NCBI GenBank assembly: GCA_017542125.1
Contig: JAFXXU010000031.1
Location: 1 to 64,000 of the forward strand
Length of the DNA: 64,000 bases
Reading direction: 5' to 3'
Origin: Ruminococcus sp.
GTDB lineage: Bacteria; Bacillota; Clostridia; Oscillospirales; Ruminococcaceae
How positions within the stretch are numbered: position 1 is the first letter of the stretch; every line of letters starts with the position of its first letter. Shown piece by piece: positions 8,599-18,026 of the stretch. A model generated the notes under the pieces. The model was given only the letters and a program-made list of their open reading frames with translations. It ran no database searches and was not told where the DNA came from. Position numbers and translations under genes: made by a program.

Positions 8599-11073
8599 TC
8601 AAAGCCCGATGTCGCCGTTGATATCGGCATAAATGCTTACCTGCCTGAACTCGGTGATCTTGTAGAAGCGAAGCAGCACCGACGAGATCATCTTTCGGAA
8701 CTCGGCATCATTGCGGCATTTGAGTATCAATCTGTATCTGTATTTATTGTTTATCCTGCCGAGGGTACAAGGCGCGGGGCCTATGGCTCTGATAAACATT
8801 TTTATCTTGTTCGGTATAACATAGCTGTTGATGTATACGCCCAGCTCACGGGCGAACCAATCCGAGGCTTCTATAGCCTTGCTCTCCATTGCCGCCGAGA
8901 ACCCGATAACGCATATATCGCAGAAGGGAGGGTAGATCAGCGACTGCCTCAGAGCAATCTCCTCACTGTAAAACTCATCGTAATCTTGCTTTGCTGCCAG
9001 GTTCAGCACGAAATGATCGGGAACAAAGGTCTGTAAGCAGGCGGATCCGGGCTTATCGCCTCTGCCGCTTCTGCCGGCGACCTGTGTCAGCAGCGAGAAC
9101 GTCCGCTCATAGCTCCTGAAATCCCCGGTAAACAGCGCCTTGTCAAGCGAGACAACGCCCACAAGAGTCACATTCGGGAAATTGAGCCCCTTGGCGATCA
9201 TCTGGGTGCCAAGCATTATATCATACTTGCCCTTCTCAAAATCATTGAAGCCCTGCTCATATGAATAGCGGGAGAAAGTGGTATCGGCATCCATACGGAG
9301 AACTCTTGCATCCGGGAATTCCGCAGCCAGCTCATCCTCCACCCTCTGGGTCCCGACACCGCTGTTATAAAGGCGATCGGAGCCGCACTCGGGGCATACG
9401 CTGACATTGTCCATGGAGAAGCCGCAGTAGTGGCACATCAGCTTGTTATTCTTTTTATGGTATGTAAGCGGGAGCGCACAGTTGGGGCAGCTCACCGGCT
9501 TCCGGCATTCAAGGCAGGAGATATAAGTGTGAAATCCTCTGCGGTTCAGAAGCAGGATAGCCTGCTCCTTCTTGTCGAGGGCCTCTCGGAGCTTTTCACG
9601 CAGCCTGGTGCTGAAAAGCTTCCCGCCCTCATAAGCCATATCTATGATCTCAACCTCCGGGAGCACCGCATCGGCATAGCGCTTGCGCAGCTCAAAGAGG
9701 TGGAACCTGCCCTTCTTAGCATAGTAAAATGTCTCCAGCGACGGCGTGGCGGATGCCATGACCAGCACGGCATTGTGATATCCGCAGCGCTGGATAGCCA
9801 CATCTCTGGCATGATAGCGGGGTGAACTTTCGGATTTGTAGGTGTGCTCGCCCTCCTCATCGATGATTATGACACCGATATCGGAAAGCGGGGCAAACAC
9901 AGCGCTCCTTGTACCTATGACTATCCTTGCATCGCCGGAGCGTATCCGCTTGAACTCATCATTTCGCTGACCCAGCGACAGCGAGGAATGGAGCACCGCT
10001 ATCCTGTTGCCGAAATATTTCTTGAACCTGCGCAGCATCTGCGGCGTAAGAGATATCTCCGGCACCAGCATAAGCGCGGTCTTGCCCAGCTTAAGCACGC
10101 TGTCGATGATACGGAAGAACACAGCGGTCTTTCCGCTGCCGGTAACTCCGTAAAGCAGCGAACCGGCAGGCTTGCCTTCGTTGATAAGAGACATTATGCC
10201 CTCATAGGCATTTGTCTGCTCATCATTGAGCTCAATGCTCTCCGGCGGGAGCTGCTCGGTGATCTCACCTATGGCATCCCGCAGGACGGTATTCTCAAAC
10301 TCGGTAATGACCTTATTCTTTTTCATACGGGTGAGGATAGCATCGGTGCAGCTGGTCATATATCTGACCTCTTTTGCAGCGGCGCATCCGCACTCCGTGA
10401 GCAGATCGACAATGCTTTTCTGCTTGGGAGTGAGCTTCGGTTCGGTCTTAGTACCCGCAGACGAGAGGTACTCATCGGAGAGGCGGAGCATCTTGACGCT
10501 CTCGTCCCCCACACGCCTTTTGAGCTGATCCTCCTGCTCCACATATCCCTTGTCGATCAGCGAGGCAAGTATGCCTTTGAGCTTGGGCTGCGCAGAAAGA
10601 TCCAGAAACTCGTCTATCTCTTTCTGGGAGCAGGCCTGTCTCATAAAACTGAGCACTCTTAGCTCCTGCTCGCTTAGCTCGCTCTCATTTACGGGGACAT
10701 TAGCGGGAACATATCTGCTGGAGAACTTATACCCGAAGCCCGAGGGAACGATGCTTCTGAACGCATCGAAATAGGTGCAGAAGGTATTCTCCTTGAGCCA
10801 GAATATGAGCCGGAGCATTTCCTCGTTTATAAGGGGCTCCTCGTCTGCAAGCTGCATCAGAGGCTTTACGGCATCATCAGGCTCGGGGATGGTCTTTAGC
10901 CTTGTAACAAGGCCTATGATCCTCCTGTTGCCGTTGCCGAAGGGGACGATAACTCTCATACCCGGCTTTATCCGGCTTCTCAGAGCCTCCGGAACGGAAT
11001 AACTGTATTCGCTGTCAAAGCTGTAAGCCGCAGCCGAGACCGCGACCTTTGCAATCAGAAAATCACTTCGCAC
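8599..11073 (-). CDS. priA: Primosomal replication-restart helicase PriA
   Basis: PriA is a 3'-5' DNA helicase that recognises stalled forks and reloads the replisome. The 824-residue protein has an N-terminal fork-binding domain, a Walker A (GVTGSGKTAVF near residue 308), a DEEG-type Walker B (IIDEEGEHTYK) and paired zinc-binding cysteine clusters (CLECRKPVSCPNC, then CHYCG and CPECGS) near residues 515-555. A C-terminal helicase lobe with QVAGRSGRG follows. In B. subtilis coaBC lies between rpoZ and priA; it is missing here, leaving a 21-base gap to rpoZ. Confidence 0.96.
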   Translation of the reverse strand: MRSDFLIAKVAVSAAAYSFDSEYSYSVPEALRSRIKPGMRVIVPFGNGNRRIIGLVTRLKTIPEPDDAVKPLMQLADEEPLINEEMLRLIFWLKENTFCTYFDAFRSIVPSGFGYKFSSRYVPANVPVNESELSEQELRVLSFMRQACSQKEIDEFLDLSAQPKLKGILASLIDKGYVEQEDQLKRRVGDESVKMLRLSDEYLSSAGTKTEPKLTPKQKSIVDLLTECGCAAAKEVRYMTSCTDAILTRMKKNKVITEFENTVLRDAIGEITEQLPPESIELNDEQTNAYEGIMSLINEGKPAGSLLYGVTGSGKTAVFFRIIDSVLKLGKTALMLVPEISLTPQMLRRFKKYFGNRIAVLHSSLSLGQRNDEFKRIRSGDARIVIGTRSAVFAPLSDIGVIIIDEEGEHTYKSESSPRYHARDVAIQRCGYHNAVLVMASATPSLETFYYAKKGRFHLFELRKRYADAVLPEVEIIDMAYEGGKLFSTRLREKLREALDKKEQAILLLNRRGFHTYISCLECRKPVSCPNCALPLTYHKKNNKLMCHYCGFSMDNVSVCPECGSDRLYNSGVGTQRVEDELAAEFPDARVLRMDADTTFSRYSYEQGFNDFEKGKYDIMLGTQMIAKGLNFPNVTLVGVVSLDKALFTGDFRSYERTFSLLTQVAGRSGRGDKPGSACLQTFVPDHFVLNLAAKQDYDEFYSEEIALRQSLIYPPFCDICVIGFSAAMESKAIEASDWFARELGVYINSYVIPNKIKMFIRAIGPAPCTLGRINNKYRYRLILKCRNDAEFRKMISSVLLRFYKITEFRQVSIYADINGDIGL

Positions 11074-11094
11074 AGCTCATACCCCCGTTGCAGC

Positions 11095-11304
11095 TTATCT
11101 GAGGCTGGGATCCTCGATTATCTTGTACTCGCCAGAAGCAAGCTCATCAACAGCCATCTTTACAGGCTTCTCGTTAAGAAGGCCCTTATCTCTGTTTTCA
11201 AGCGCCTCATCGGTGATCTGCCTTGCTCTCTTGGCAACGGCAAGGACGAGAGAATAATAGCTCTCATTGTTTTTCAGTATCTGTACTACTGCCGGTCTAA
11301 GCAT
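11095..11304 (-). CDS. rpoZ: RNA polymerase omega subunit
   Basis: Omega aids assembly and stability of RNA polymerase by clamping beta-prime. The 69-residue product begins [10 protein letters not shown] and contains the family stretch YSLVLAVAKRARQI. I chose ATG at 11304, which overlaps the gmk stop by eight bases; a frame opening at 11319 would add five atypical residues. Placement directly after gmk is the conserved Firmicutes order. Confidence 0.9.
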   Translation of the reverse strand: MLRPAVVQILKNNESYYSLVLAVAKRARQITDEALENRDKGLLNEKPVKMAVDELASGEYKIIEDPSLR

Positions 11305-11932
11305 TTTCAAGCACCTCATTTATCATATTGACTGTATCTTCGTTATCAGCCCTGAAACGGTCAGCTGAGCCGTCGCCGTTGCGGGCGGAATTATAGACTG
11401 TTTTAAAATCCTCGACAGCCTTTTCTAGCTCGTCGTTCATAATGACATAATCGTATTTAAAAGCCTTCTGTATCTCACCTGCGGCTTTGGAGACTCTGCC
11501 CTCGATGACATCCTCCGACTCGGTGGCACGCTTGAAGAGCCTGCGCCTTATCTCGGAAACAGAGGGGGCTAAAATGAATATAAGCACCGACTCGGGCATT
11601 TTCTCCTTGACCTGAAAGGCCCCCTGGGTCTCGATCTCAAGGATAACATCTCTGCCGGCTGCGAGGTTTTCCAGCACCGGAGCCTTCGGCGTCCCGTATT
11701 TATTCTCTACGAACTCGGCGTATTCAAGGAAGCCGTCCTCCTTGATGAGCTTATTGAATTTCCTCTTATCGACGAAGAAGTAATCCTTACCGTCCGCTTC
11801 GCCCTCACGGGGCTTTCTGGTAGTGCAGGAAACGGAGTAATACACGTCTATATCCTTGAACACTTCTTTAAGGATCGTACCCTTGCCGCAGCCCGAGGGT
11901 GCGGAAATGACAAACAGCCTGGCCTCACTCAT
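11297..11932 (-). CDS. gmk: Guanylate kinase
   Basis: Gmk converts GMP to GDP with ATP and is essential for guanine nucleotide supply. The 211-residue protein has the P-loop [10 protein letters not shown] near residue 10, the GMP-binding [11 protein letters not shown] region near residue 35, and YFVDKRKF with the following GMP-contact residues. It overlaps remA by eight bases upstream and rpoZ by eight bases downstream, a tightly coupled trio. Confidence 0.96.
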   Translation of the reverse strand: MSEARLFVISAPSGCGKGTILKEVFKDIDVYYSVSCTTRKPREGEADGKDYFFVDKRKFNKLIKEDGFLEYAEFVENKYGTPKAPVLENLAAGRDVILEIETQGAFQVKEKMPESVLIFILAPSVSEIRRRLFKRATESEDVIEGRVSKAAGEIQKAFKYDYVIMNDELEKAVEDFKTVYNSARNGDGSADRFRADNEDTVNMINEVLENA

Positions 11933-12185
11933 CGTCGTTCACCTCGCTGTCACCGTTCTCAAACCTGCCGCCCACCGTTTCGGGAGCAACTGCGGAAAGC
12001 ACGACGTGGTCGCTGTCCATTACCAGGACAGTTCTCGTTCTTCTGCCGCAGGTAGCGTCGATAAGAGCACCCTTATCCCTGGCTTCCTGGATTATCCTCT
12101 TAACGGGAGCCGACTCGGGAGTGACCAGAGCTATTAGTCTCGAAGCCGAGACCATATTACCGAAGCCGATATTTATCAAACGCAT
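11925..12185 (-). CDS. remA: RemA-family regulator (DUF370)
   Basis: RemA is a small DNA-binding protein that activates biofilm matrix genes in B. subtilis by wrapping DNA. The 86-residue product begins [17 protein letters not shown] and contains [19 protein letters not shown], both hallmark segments. Gene order yicC-remA-gmk-rpoZ is conserved in Firmicutes. The acidic C-terminal tail is slightly longer than in Bacillus. Which genes it controls in this organism cannot be told from the window. Confidence 0.92.
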   Translation of the reverse strand: MRLINIGFGNMVSASRLIALVTPESAPVKRIIQEARDKGALIDATCGRRTRTVLVMDSDHVVLSAVAPETVGGRFENGDSEVNDDE

Positions 12186-12198
12186 TGGAGCACCTCCG

Positions 12199-13077
12199 TC
12201 ATTCGATGTTCTGTATCTGCTCTCTTATCTTCTCGATCTCGGATTTCATATCAACCACCATACGGGTGATCTCCAGCTCCTGAGCCTTAGAGCCGGTGGT
12301 GTTGACCTCGCGGTTCATCTCCTGAACAAGAAAATCCAGCTTCCTGCCCACAGGCTCGCCGCTCTTCAGCAGCTCTCTGAACTGGGCGATATGGCTGCGG
12401 AGCCTTACCGTTTCTTCATCGACAGCGATCTTGTCGGCAAATATGGCAGCCTCGGTGAGTATCCTTCCCTCGTCTATGTTCCTATCGCCGACCACCTCGG
12501 AGATCTTGTCATAAAGCCTCTGACGGTATGCCTCGACGGATGCGGGGCTGAGCTCTTCGATCCTGCCGACGGTCTGCTCGATCATATCAAGGCGGGAGGT
12601 TATGTCGGCATACATCTTCTCGCCCTCGGTAACTCTCATCTCAACAAATCTGTCAAGGGCAGCGGAAGCCACCTCACTCACCTGCTGCCAGATCTCCTCC
12701 TCATCGTCGATGACCTTGACAACGGTAAACACATCGGGGAGCCTCAGAACGTTTGAAAGCTTGAGATCATCCTCCAGCTCCAGCTCGGAGGCAGAATTTC
12801 TCAATGCGTCGAGATAGCCCTTTGCGATCTCCTTGTTGATCTCGATATTGGCATTAACGCCCTCCTGATTGTATATGGAGACCGAGACCTCAACCTTGCC
12901 GCGGGTGATAGCTCCGTGCATAAAGGCTTTGAGCTTTTCATCAAGATAGCCGTAGGCTCTGGGAGTCTTGGCGGTGAATTCGTAATATCTGTGGTTCACT
13001 GACCTGATCTCGACAAGGATCTCTCTGGTCGAGATGACCTTTCTTTCACGGCCGAAGCCGGTCATGCTCTTAATCAT
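12199..13077 (-). CDS. yicC: YicC/YloC family endoribonuclease-like protein
   Basis: The 292-residue protein starts [11 protein letters not shown], the family signature, and ends with a C-terminal domain containing [19 protein letters not shown]. coli YicC has been described as an RNase involved in small-RNA turnover; YloC in Bacillus is related. It is the first gene of the long minus-strand operon, with a sigma-A promoter 45 bases upstream. Confidence 0.92.
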   Translation of the reverse strand: MIKSMTGFGRERKVISTREILVEIRSVNHRYYEFTAKTPRAYGYLDEKLKAFMHGAITRGKVEVSVSIYNQEGVNANIEINKEIAKGYLDALRNSASELELEDDLKLSNVLRLPDVFTVVKVIDDEEEIWQQVSEVASAALDRFVEMRVTEGEKMYADITSRLDMIEQTVGRIEELSPASVEAYRQRLYDKISEVVGDRNIDEGRILTEAAIFADKIAVDEETVRLRSHIAQFRELLKSGEPVGRKLDFLVQEMNREVNTTGSKAQELEITRMVVDMKSEIEKIREQIQNIE

Positions 13078-13121
13078 ACGATCGTTCCTTTCAGAGAGGA
13101 TTTCGCTGTTATCATCTAATA

Positions 13122-13150
13122 ATTATACCATTTTTACGCTGTAAAGGCAA
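13122..13150 (-). promoter_or_regulatory. Sigma-A promoter of the yicC-spoVM operon
   Basis: TTGCCT (13145-13150) and TATAAT (13122-13127) are separated by 17 bases on the minus strand. No other strong promoter is seen until the end of the operon, so this may drive about 13 kb. Confidence 0.7.
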
Positions 13151-13179
13151 GGGTTGTTCATACAATATTAAATCTATTT

Positions 13180-13842
13180 TTACCCTATATTCTCAAAATG
13201 CTTTCTAAGCTCTCCGAGGGAGCCGCAGATGCAGATATGAGGGTAATCTTCAAACTCCGAGTCTGAGGTGGAGCCGGTTGTAACAGCAGCAAAATCCGCT
13301 CCTGCATTACGGGCTGTTTCGGCGTCGATAAAGCTGTCCCCCACATAGAGGACATCGCCTTTCTCTGCTCCCAGCCTTTCGGCTGCAATGAGGAGCCCGT
13401 CCGGCTCGGGCTTGGGCGCAGGCATATCGTGCAGACCGATTATCTCATCCACGGGTATCCTGCCGAAATGGAGCATAAAGGTCTCCTCGATGCGGTATTT
13501 CATCTTTGACGAAACGATGCCTGTTTTAACTCCCATATCCCGCAGGCTGTCAAGCATAGGGAGCGTATCGGGGTAAAAGACTGTATCGGCTGCCATGACC
13601 TCATCCGCTTTTGCAACATAGACCCTGCGCATCTCTTCCCTCTCGGGGTTATCCTTGATCCCGGTCAGGATATCAAAGGAATCCATAAGGGTCTTCCCTA
13701 TGGTATCGAAGATCTCCTTATCTGAGCGCGGCGGATAGCCGAAGTGTGAAAGCGTATGCTTGTAGCACTGGATTATAGCACCCGATGAATCGGCAAGGGT
13801 CAGGTCAAAGTCAAAAACAACAGCCTTGTATCTCATAGCCAC
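13180..13842 (-). CDS. HAD-superfamily phosphatase (phosphoglycolate phosphatase-like)
   Basis: The 220-residue protein has all HAD motifs: DFDLTLADSSG with the nucleophilic aspartate and general acid near residue 10, the SSK motif near residue 115, the lysine in APKPEPDG, and VGDSFIDAETARNAG with the last acidic pair. The helical cap between motifs one and two resembles Gph/PpaX. Substrate is unclear; phosphoglycolate, pyrophosphate or sugar phosphates are all handled by this group. It is transcribed divergently from the HD-domain gene. Confidence 0.85.
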   Translation of the reverse strand: MAMRYKAVVFDFDLTLADSSGAIIQCYKHTLSHFGYPPRSDKEIFDTIGKTLMDSFDILTGIKDNPEREEMRRVYVAKADEVMAADTVFYPDTLPMLDSLRDMGVKTGIVSSKMKYRIEETFMLHFGRIPVDEIIGLHDMPAPKPEPDGLLIAAERLGAEKGDVLYVGDSFIDAETARNAGADFAAVTTGSTSDSEFEDYPHICICGSLGELRKHFENIG

Positions 13843-13864
13843 CTCCGCATAACTGTACTATTAT

Positions 13865-13893
13865 ATTGTAACATATTTTATATTACAATTCAA
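13865..13893 (-). promoter_or_regulatory. Promoter of the HAD phosphatase gene
   Basis: TTGAAT (13888-13893) and TACAAT (13865-13870) lie 17 bases apart on the minus strand. A second TATAAT-like hexamer follows a few bases downstream. It is back to back with the plus-strand promoter at 13904-13932. Confidence 0.6.
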
Positions 13894-13903
13894 GGACAAA
13901 GTA

Positions 13904-13932
13904 TTGTCAAATTGCCGTCAATATGGTATAAT
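13904..13932 (+). promoter_or_regulatory. Promoter of the HD-domain gene
   Basis: TTGTCA (13904-13909) and a consensus TATAAT (13927-13932) are spaced by 17 bases. The start codon lies 21 bases further on with AAGGAG between. Confidence 0.75.
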
Positions 13933-13953
13933 GATCGGGAAGGAGTTGATACT

Positions 13954-14553
13954 ATGTCCGATACTAAAGCTTTAATGGATAAATTTACCGGTATTTACCG
14001 AGAGAACATCACCCGCCCCGGCTCGGAGCGTTTGCTTGAATACCTTCTTTCAGAGAACAGCGACTTCTTTACCGCCCCCGCTTCTACCAAGTATCACAGC
14101 TGCTATGAAGGCGGGCTCTGCCAGCACTCGATCAACGTCTATGAGTGCCTGAAAGCCTACTGCGAGCGGGAGAGAGTCCGGAACGAATACGGTCTCGCCA
14201 TTTCCGACGAGAGCATAGCCATAGTCGGGCTGCTTCATGATATCTGCAAGGTCAATATATACGAGACCAGCTTCCGCAACGCCAAGAACGATCAAGGCGT
14301 GTGGGAGAAGGTCCCGTATTACGCCTTTAATGACAATCTCCCCTACGGCCACGGAGAGAAATCGGTCTACATAATCAGCGGATTTATGCGCCTTACCCGC
14401 GAGGAAGCCTTTGCCATACGCTGGCATATGGGTTTCTCCGGCGAGGAAAATAAGAACACCATCGGCAAGGCTCTGGAGATGTTCCCGCTGGCACTAGCCG
14501 TCAACATCGCAGATATGGAGGCTACCTTCCTTATGGAGGGCGGCAAGGTCTGA
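13954..14553 (+). CDS. HD-domain hydrolase-like protein
   Basis: The 199-residue protein carries the metal-binding residues of an HD phosphohydrolase: a histidine in GLCQHSINVYE near residue 46, the HD pair in GLLHDICKV near residue 78, and a further histidine in AIRWHMG near residue 155. Such proteins hydrolyse nucleotides or act in RNA or signal turnover; the substrate is unknown. The start at ATG 13954 is chosen for its AAGGAG site eight bases upstream; the frame opens earlier but crosses the promoter. It is monocistronic between its own promoter and terminator. Confidence 0.82.
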   Translation: MSDTKALMDKFTGIYRENITRPGSERLLEYLLSENSDFFTAPASTKYHSCYEGGLCQHSINVYECLKAYCERERVRNEYGLAISDESIAIVGLLHDICKVNIYETSFRNAKNDQGVWEKVPYYAFNDNLPYGHGEKSVYIISGFMRLTREEAFAIRWHMGFSGEENKNTIGKALEMFPLALAVNIADMEATFLMEGGKV

Positions 14554-14563
14554 GAATAGCGAT

Positions 14564-14598
14564 AACACCCGCAGGCATAACGTCTGCGGGTGTTTTTT
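14564..14598 (+). terminator. Terminator after the HD-domain gene
   Basis: A perfect 11-base stem (14564-14574 with 14584-14594) is followed by T6. The convergent ECF gene ends at 14597, so the hairpin probably serves both strands. Confidence 0.85.
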
Positions 14599-17161
14599 AC
14601 TCAAAGAAACCGTATTTGACCCTGAGCCTTTCCATTTTTTTCAGCACAGCCGGAGCAAGCATGAACAGGAAGCCCAGTGATGCCGCACCGTGGATAAGGT
14701 CAAGGGGAAGCCCGGCTGCGTATGCAGCGGTCAATGACTCACGGTTGATCTCGTTGTGCATAATGAAAAGAGTTGAAGGATTCACTATTCCTCCGTAGAT
14801 GACTACGGCAGCAAAGAATCCGAACAAAGCGATTATCTCTCGTCTGCGGGGCAGTATCCCTCTCCCGAAGATCACCCCGGAGATCAGACCCACCAGCCCC
14901 ATTGAAAACATCTGCCAGGGGGTCCAGGGACCCTGCCCGAACATAAAGTTTGAGATCAGCATTGAGAAGGAGCCTACGATGAACCCCGCCTCACCTCCGA
15001 AGGAAGCACCTGCTATCACCACCACCGCAAGCACAGGCTTGAACTGGGGCAGCATATAGAAAGCTGCTCTGCCCGCCACGGCAGCCGCGATCATTACTGC
15101 TATCGCCGTCAGCTCACGGGCTTTCGGCTTTCTGCCCTCAAACATAAGATAAAAGGGCAATGACGCCTCCAGCATCACCACCAGAGAGACAAACAGGTAT
15201 TTGCCCGTGTTCATACAGGTGGCTCCGAACCAAACTGTAAAGGGTATCAGCAGCAGCATTACTGCCGAAGCAGCAGCCGAAAACACCGTCGGCTTACTGC
15301 GTTTACGCGGCTTTCCGTCAACGGTTCTCCCGTCCGAGAAGGAGAAGGCGATCATCACTGCCGAGGCAGCGAGCAGATAGTAGGGTATCATCTTGTTTTT
15401 ATCAAACATCTTTGGGATGATCTCCATACATCCCGCCGCCGATAACAACAGCATCAGCACCGAGAGCAGCTTAACACCTATTCTCAGCCTTGAGTGCTTG
15501 GCATCGTTCTCCTTTTTTGGGGGCAGGGCTGGTCGTTGATCGTCATTATGTCTTATCTCCGGTTTAACAGGCTTACTGCCGAGAGCTTTTATAAGATCAT
15601 CCGCTGTAACGGCTCCGTCAGCGATACCCTTTGACATTCTTGCAGCTGCGGTGGTGTAGAACATATTCTCGGTAAAGAACCTGTAAGAGTCGTCAAAGCC
15701 GATCAGACTCCCGCCGAACAGCATCGCGCACCTGTCGGCAAATTCAGCAGCAAATTCCACATCGTGAGTAACGGTGATGACTGTGACACCCCTGCTGCAA
15801 AGCTCCCGGATTAAGCAGCCCAGCCTGTATTTGAAAACAGCATCGATGCCCTTGGTAGGCTCATCAAGCAGCAGGATATCCGGCTCTGTGAGCAGCAGCT
15901 TGGCAAAGGCCGCACGCTGCAGCTCACCTCCCGAAAGATCGTAGGGATGCTTCTCTGTCAGATCATTCAGCTCGCAGAGGTTCAGTACCTCGGCGATACG
16001 GTCTTCGTCCTCGATGATATCCAGCATATCGTCGTAAAGTCTGTCGCAGACGAACAACGAGGCAGGCTCCTGCGGCATCATAACTGATTTCTTCCAGAAC
16101 AGCTCCACACTTCCTGACAAGGGCATCTTCAGCCCGCAAATGACCGAGAGCAGCGTACTCTTTCCGGAACCGTTTCCTCCGAGGATACACAGCGATGAGC
16201 CCTTGTTCACCTCAAAGGAAAGCCCGTCCAGTACATTCTTGGCGTTCTTTGAATACCTGAATGTGATGTTTTTCAGCTTAACGGCTTTTTCTCCCGAAAG
16301 CGGAGAAGGCTTGTGCTCTATCCGAGATAACGTGCTCTCCTCTGCCCTGTGGGAGAGCCATTCTCTCCCCTCGGAAACGCTTACGGGGCAGCTGCCCTCT
16401 CCCTTGCAGGCGAGCCAAACCCTTACCGGCACAGGCAGCATATGGTAAAGCTCACCCGTAAGCAGCTCGCTTCTGAGCTCCGAGGGCGTGGTATCCAGCA
16501 CTATCCTGCCCTTGTCAAGACATATCAGCCTGTCCGCTTTTGGGAGGACTTCTTCCAGCCTGTGTTCGGTAACTATCACCGTCGTTCCGAGCTCACGGTT
16601 GATGCGCTTGACAGCATCAAAGAATTCTTTGGCGGCTATGGGGTCGAGCCTCGCCGAGGGCTCATCGAGAAGCATGAGCTCAGGACGGGTCGTCATAGCG
16701 GAAGCCAGGGAAAGCAGCTGCTTCTGACCGCCGGAAAGTTCGGCGGTCGGCTTTTCAAGGCTGTCGGTCATCCCGAAGAATTCTGACATCTCCGCCGTCC
16801 TGCGGCGGATGGTCCCGTTATCGGCACTCAGGCTTTCAAGGCTGAATGCCAGCTCGTGCCACACCTTATCGGTGACGATCATACTCTCCGGGTCCTGCCC
16901 GACAAAGCCTATCAGCTCCGCAGCCTCCCGCTCGGTCAGCTCCGAGGAGCTCTTTGAAAATAGCAGAACGTTCCCTTTACTGATACCCTTCGGGGCAAGG
17001 GTCGGCTTGAGCTGACGCAGCAGAGTGCTTTTTCCGCTTCCCGATGCTCCGCAGATGAGAACCAGCTCGCCTCTGCTGACGGACAGATCTATCCCGTCCA
17101 AGGCAGGAGCATCGCTGCCGGGATATGTAAAGCTCAGTTTTTCAAGTCTGACGATCTCCAT
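14597..17161 (-). CDS. ECF transporter fusion: two ATPase domains plus S-component-like membrane domain
   Basis: This 854-residue protein joins three parts normally encoded separately. Residues about 1-225 form one ABC ATPase with CGASGSGKST, LSGGQKQ and DEPSARLD. Residues about 290-500 form a second ATPase with GGNGSGKST, LSGGELQRAAFAK and DEPTKGID. Residues about 575-850 hold roughly nine hydrophobic helices; the last six resemble an ECF S-component, the substrate-binding membrane unit. ATG 17161 is chosen because GGGAGG lies seven bases upstream; the frame opens at 17203, inside ecfT. It overlaps ecfT by 28 bases. Linked DUF4430 proteins and a cobalamin-type riboswitch suggest a corrinoid substrate (inference). 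Confidence 0.85.
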   Translation of the reverse strand: MEIVRLEKLSFTYPGSDAPALDGIDLSVSRGELVLICGASGSGKSTLLRQLKPTLAPKGISKGNVLLFSKSSSELTEREAAELIGFVGQDPESMIVTDKVWHELAFSLESLSADNGTIRRRTAEMSEFFGMTDSLEKPTAELSGGQKQLLSLASAMTTRPELMLLDEPSARLDPIAAKEFFDAVKRINRELGTTVIVTEHRLEEVLPKADRLICLDKGRIVLDTTPSELRSELLTGELYHMLPVPVRVWLACKGEGSCPVSVSEGREWLSHRAEESTLSRIEHKPSPLSGEKAVKLKNITFRYSKNAKNVLDGLSFEVNKGSSLCILGGNGSGKSTLLSVICGLKMPLSGSVELFWKKSVMMPQEPASLFVCDRLYDDMLDIIEDEDRIAEVLNLCELNDLTEKHPYDLSGGELQRAAFAKLLLTEPDILLLDEPTKGIDAVFKYRLGCLIRELCSRGVTVITVTHDVEFAAEFADRCAMLFGGSLIGFDDSYRFFTENMFYTTAAARMSKGIADGAVTADDLIKALGSKPVKPEIRHNDDQRPALPPKKENDAKHSRLRIGVKLLSVLMLLLSAAGCMEIIPKMFDKNKMIPYYLLAASAVMIAFSFSDGRTVDGKPRKRSKPTVFSAAASAVMLLLIPFTVWFGATCMNTGKYLFVSLVVMLEASLPFYLMFEGRKPKARELTAIAVMIAAAVAGRAAFYMLPQFKPVLAVVVIAGASFGGEAGFIVGSFSMLISNFMFGQGPWTPWQMFSMGLVGLISGVIFGRGILPRRREIIALFGFFAAVVIYGGIVNPSTLFIMHNEINRESLTAAYAAGLPLDLIHGAASLGFLFMLAPAVLKKMERLRVKYGFFE

Positions 17162-18024
17162 TTCAGATCCTCCCATATCCCGTAGAATGTCGGCAGAAAA
17201 CAAAGCAGCCCGAAAGCCGCGATCTCTGCCGCCGCACCTATCCCGAACTCAGAAATATATATCTTCGGATAAAAACGAAACTCCGAAAAGCCTACGAACA
17301 GTCCCGCAAGGCTTATCCCGCCGAAGAGCAGAGTCAGAGCTATAACTGCCGCATCCTTTACTCCGAACCGGAAAAGGTCGTAAGCCGTCCTGTGCGGGAG
17401 CCCGTAGCCCCGGCTTTTCATTGAGTCAGCTGTCTCAACAGAGCTTTCCAACGACCGGGATATCAGTATCGAAAACACCGAAGCCAGGTTTTTAAGGCGC
17501 TGCTTCAAACTGCCCTGCCTTATACCCTTGCCGAGCTGACGCCGTGAATCGGCTATCTCCCGAAACCTGGTGATAAACAACGGTAAGAACCGAAGCGTCA
17601 TTGAGAGCACCAGCGTAAGCGAGGGGAAAGCCTTGCCCGTCAGGCAAATGAGCTTGTCAGACGAGAACACCTTCCCGAAGCAAAAGCACCATACTATCAC
17701 AGCGCTCACCATAACTCCCGATGCTGCACCGTAGATCAACGCCTCCAGCGTCAAAGCATTGCCTGTGGGGAAGTATGCCAGTATCACCGTACCGCGGTGA
17801 TTGAAAAGCACATTTATCAGCGCAGCTATCAGAGCCGGGATAAGCAGCAGCTTCCAATGGCGGAATATCTCCCTTCCCGAAAGCCTCACGGCGAAGCAGA
17901 GGGCTCCGATAAAAGAGAGCACAATAAAGCAGGGGTGCATCGTAAATGCACCCGTGATCAGCAATATAAGAAAATATAACGCAATGCTTACAGGATGAAG
18001 CCTTTCAAATGCGTCTCTGACCAT
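17134..18024 (-). CDS. ecfT: ECF transporter transmembrane subunit EcfT
   Basis: The 296-residue CbiQ/EcfT-family membrane protein couples the ATPases to the S-component. Five or six hydrophobic helices occupy the N-terminal two thirds. The coupling-helix region near residues 190-210 contains SILISRSLESSVETADSMKSRGYG, whose ARS-like and SRGYG motifs contact the ATPases. It lies two bases after the small DUF4430 gene and overlaps the ATPase fusion, so stoichiometric production is likely. Confidence 0.9.
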   Translation of the reverse strand: MVRDAFERLHPVSIALYFLILLITGAFTMHPCFIVLSFIGALCFAVRLSGREIFRHWKLLLIPALIAALINVLFNHRGTVILAYFPTGNALTLEALIYGAASGVMVSAVIVWCFCFGKVFSSDKLICLTGKAFPSLTLVLSMTLRFLPLFITRFREIADSRRQLGKGIRQGSLKQRLKNLASVFSILISRSLESSVETADSMKSRGYGLPHRTAYDLFRFGVKDAAVIALTLLFGGISLAGLFVGFSEFRFYPKIYISEFGIGAAAEIAAFGLLCFLPTFYGIWEDLKWRSSDLKN

Positions 18025-18026
18025 AA

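Noticed and set aside
17134-17203. Longer N-terminus for the ECF ATPase fusion from 17203
   Set aside because: It would start deep inside ecfT without a ribosome site, while ATG 17161 has a strong GGGAGG.
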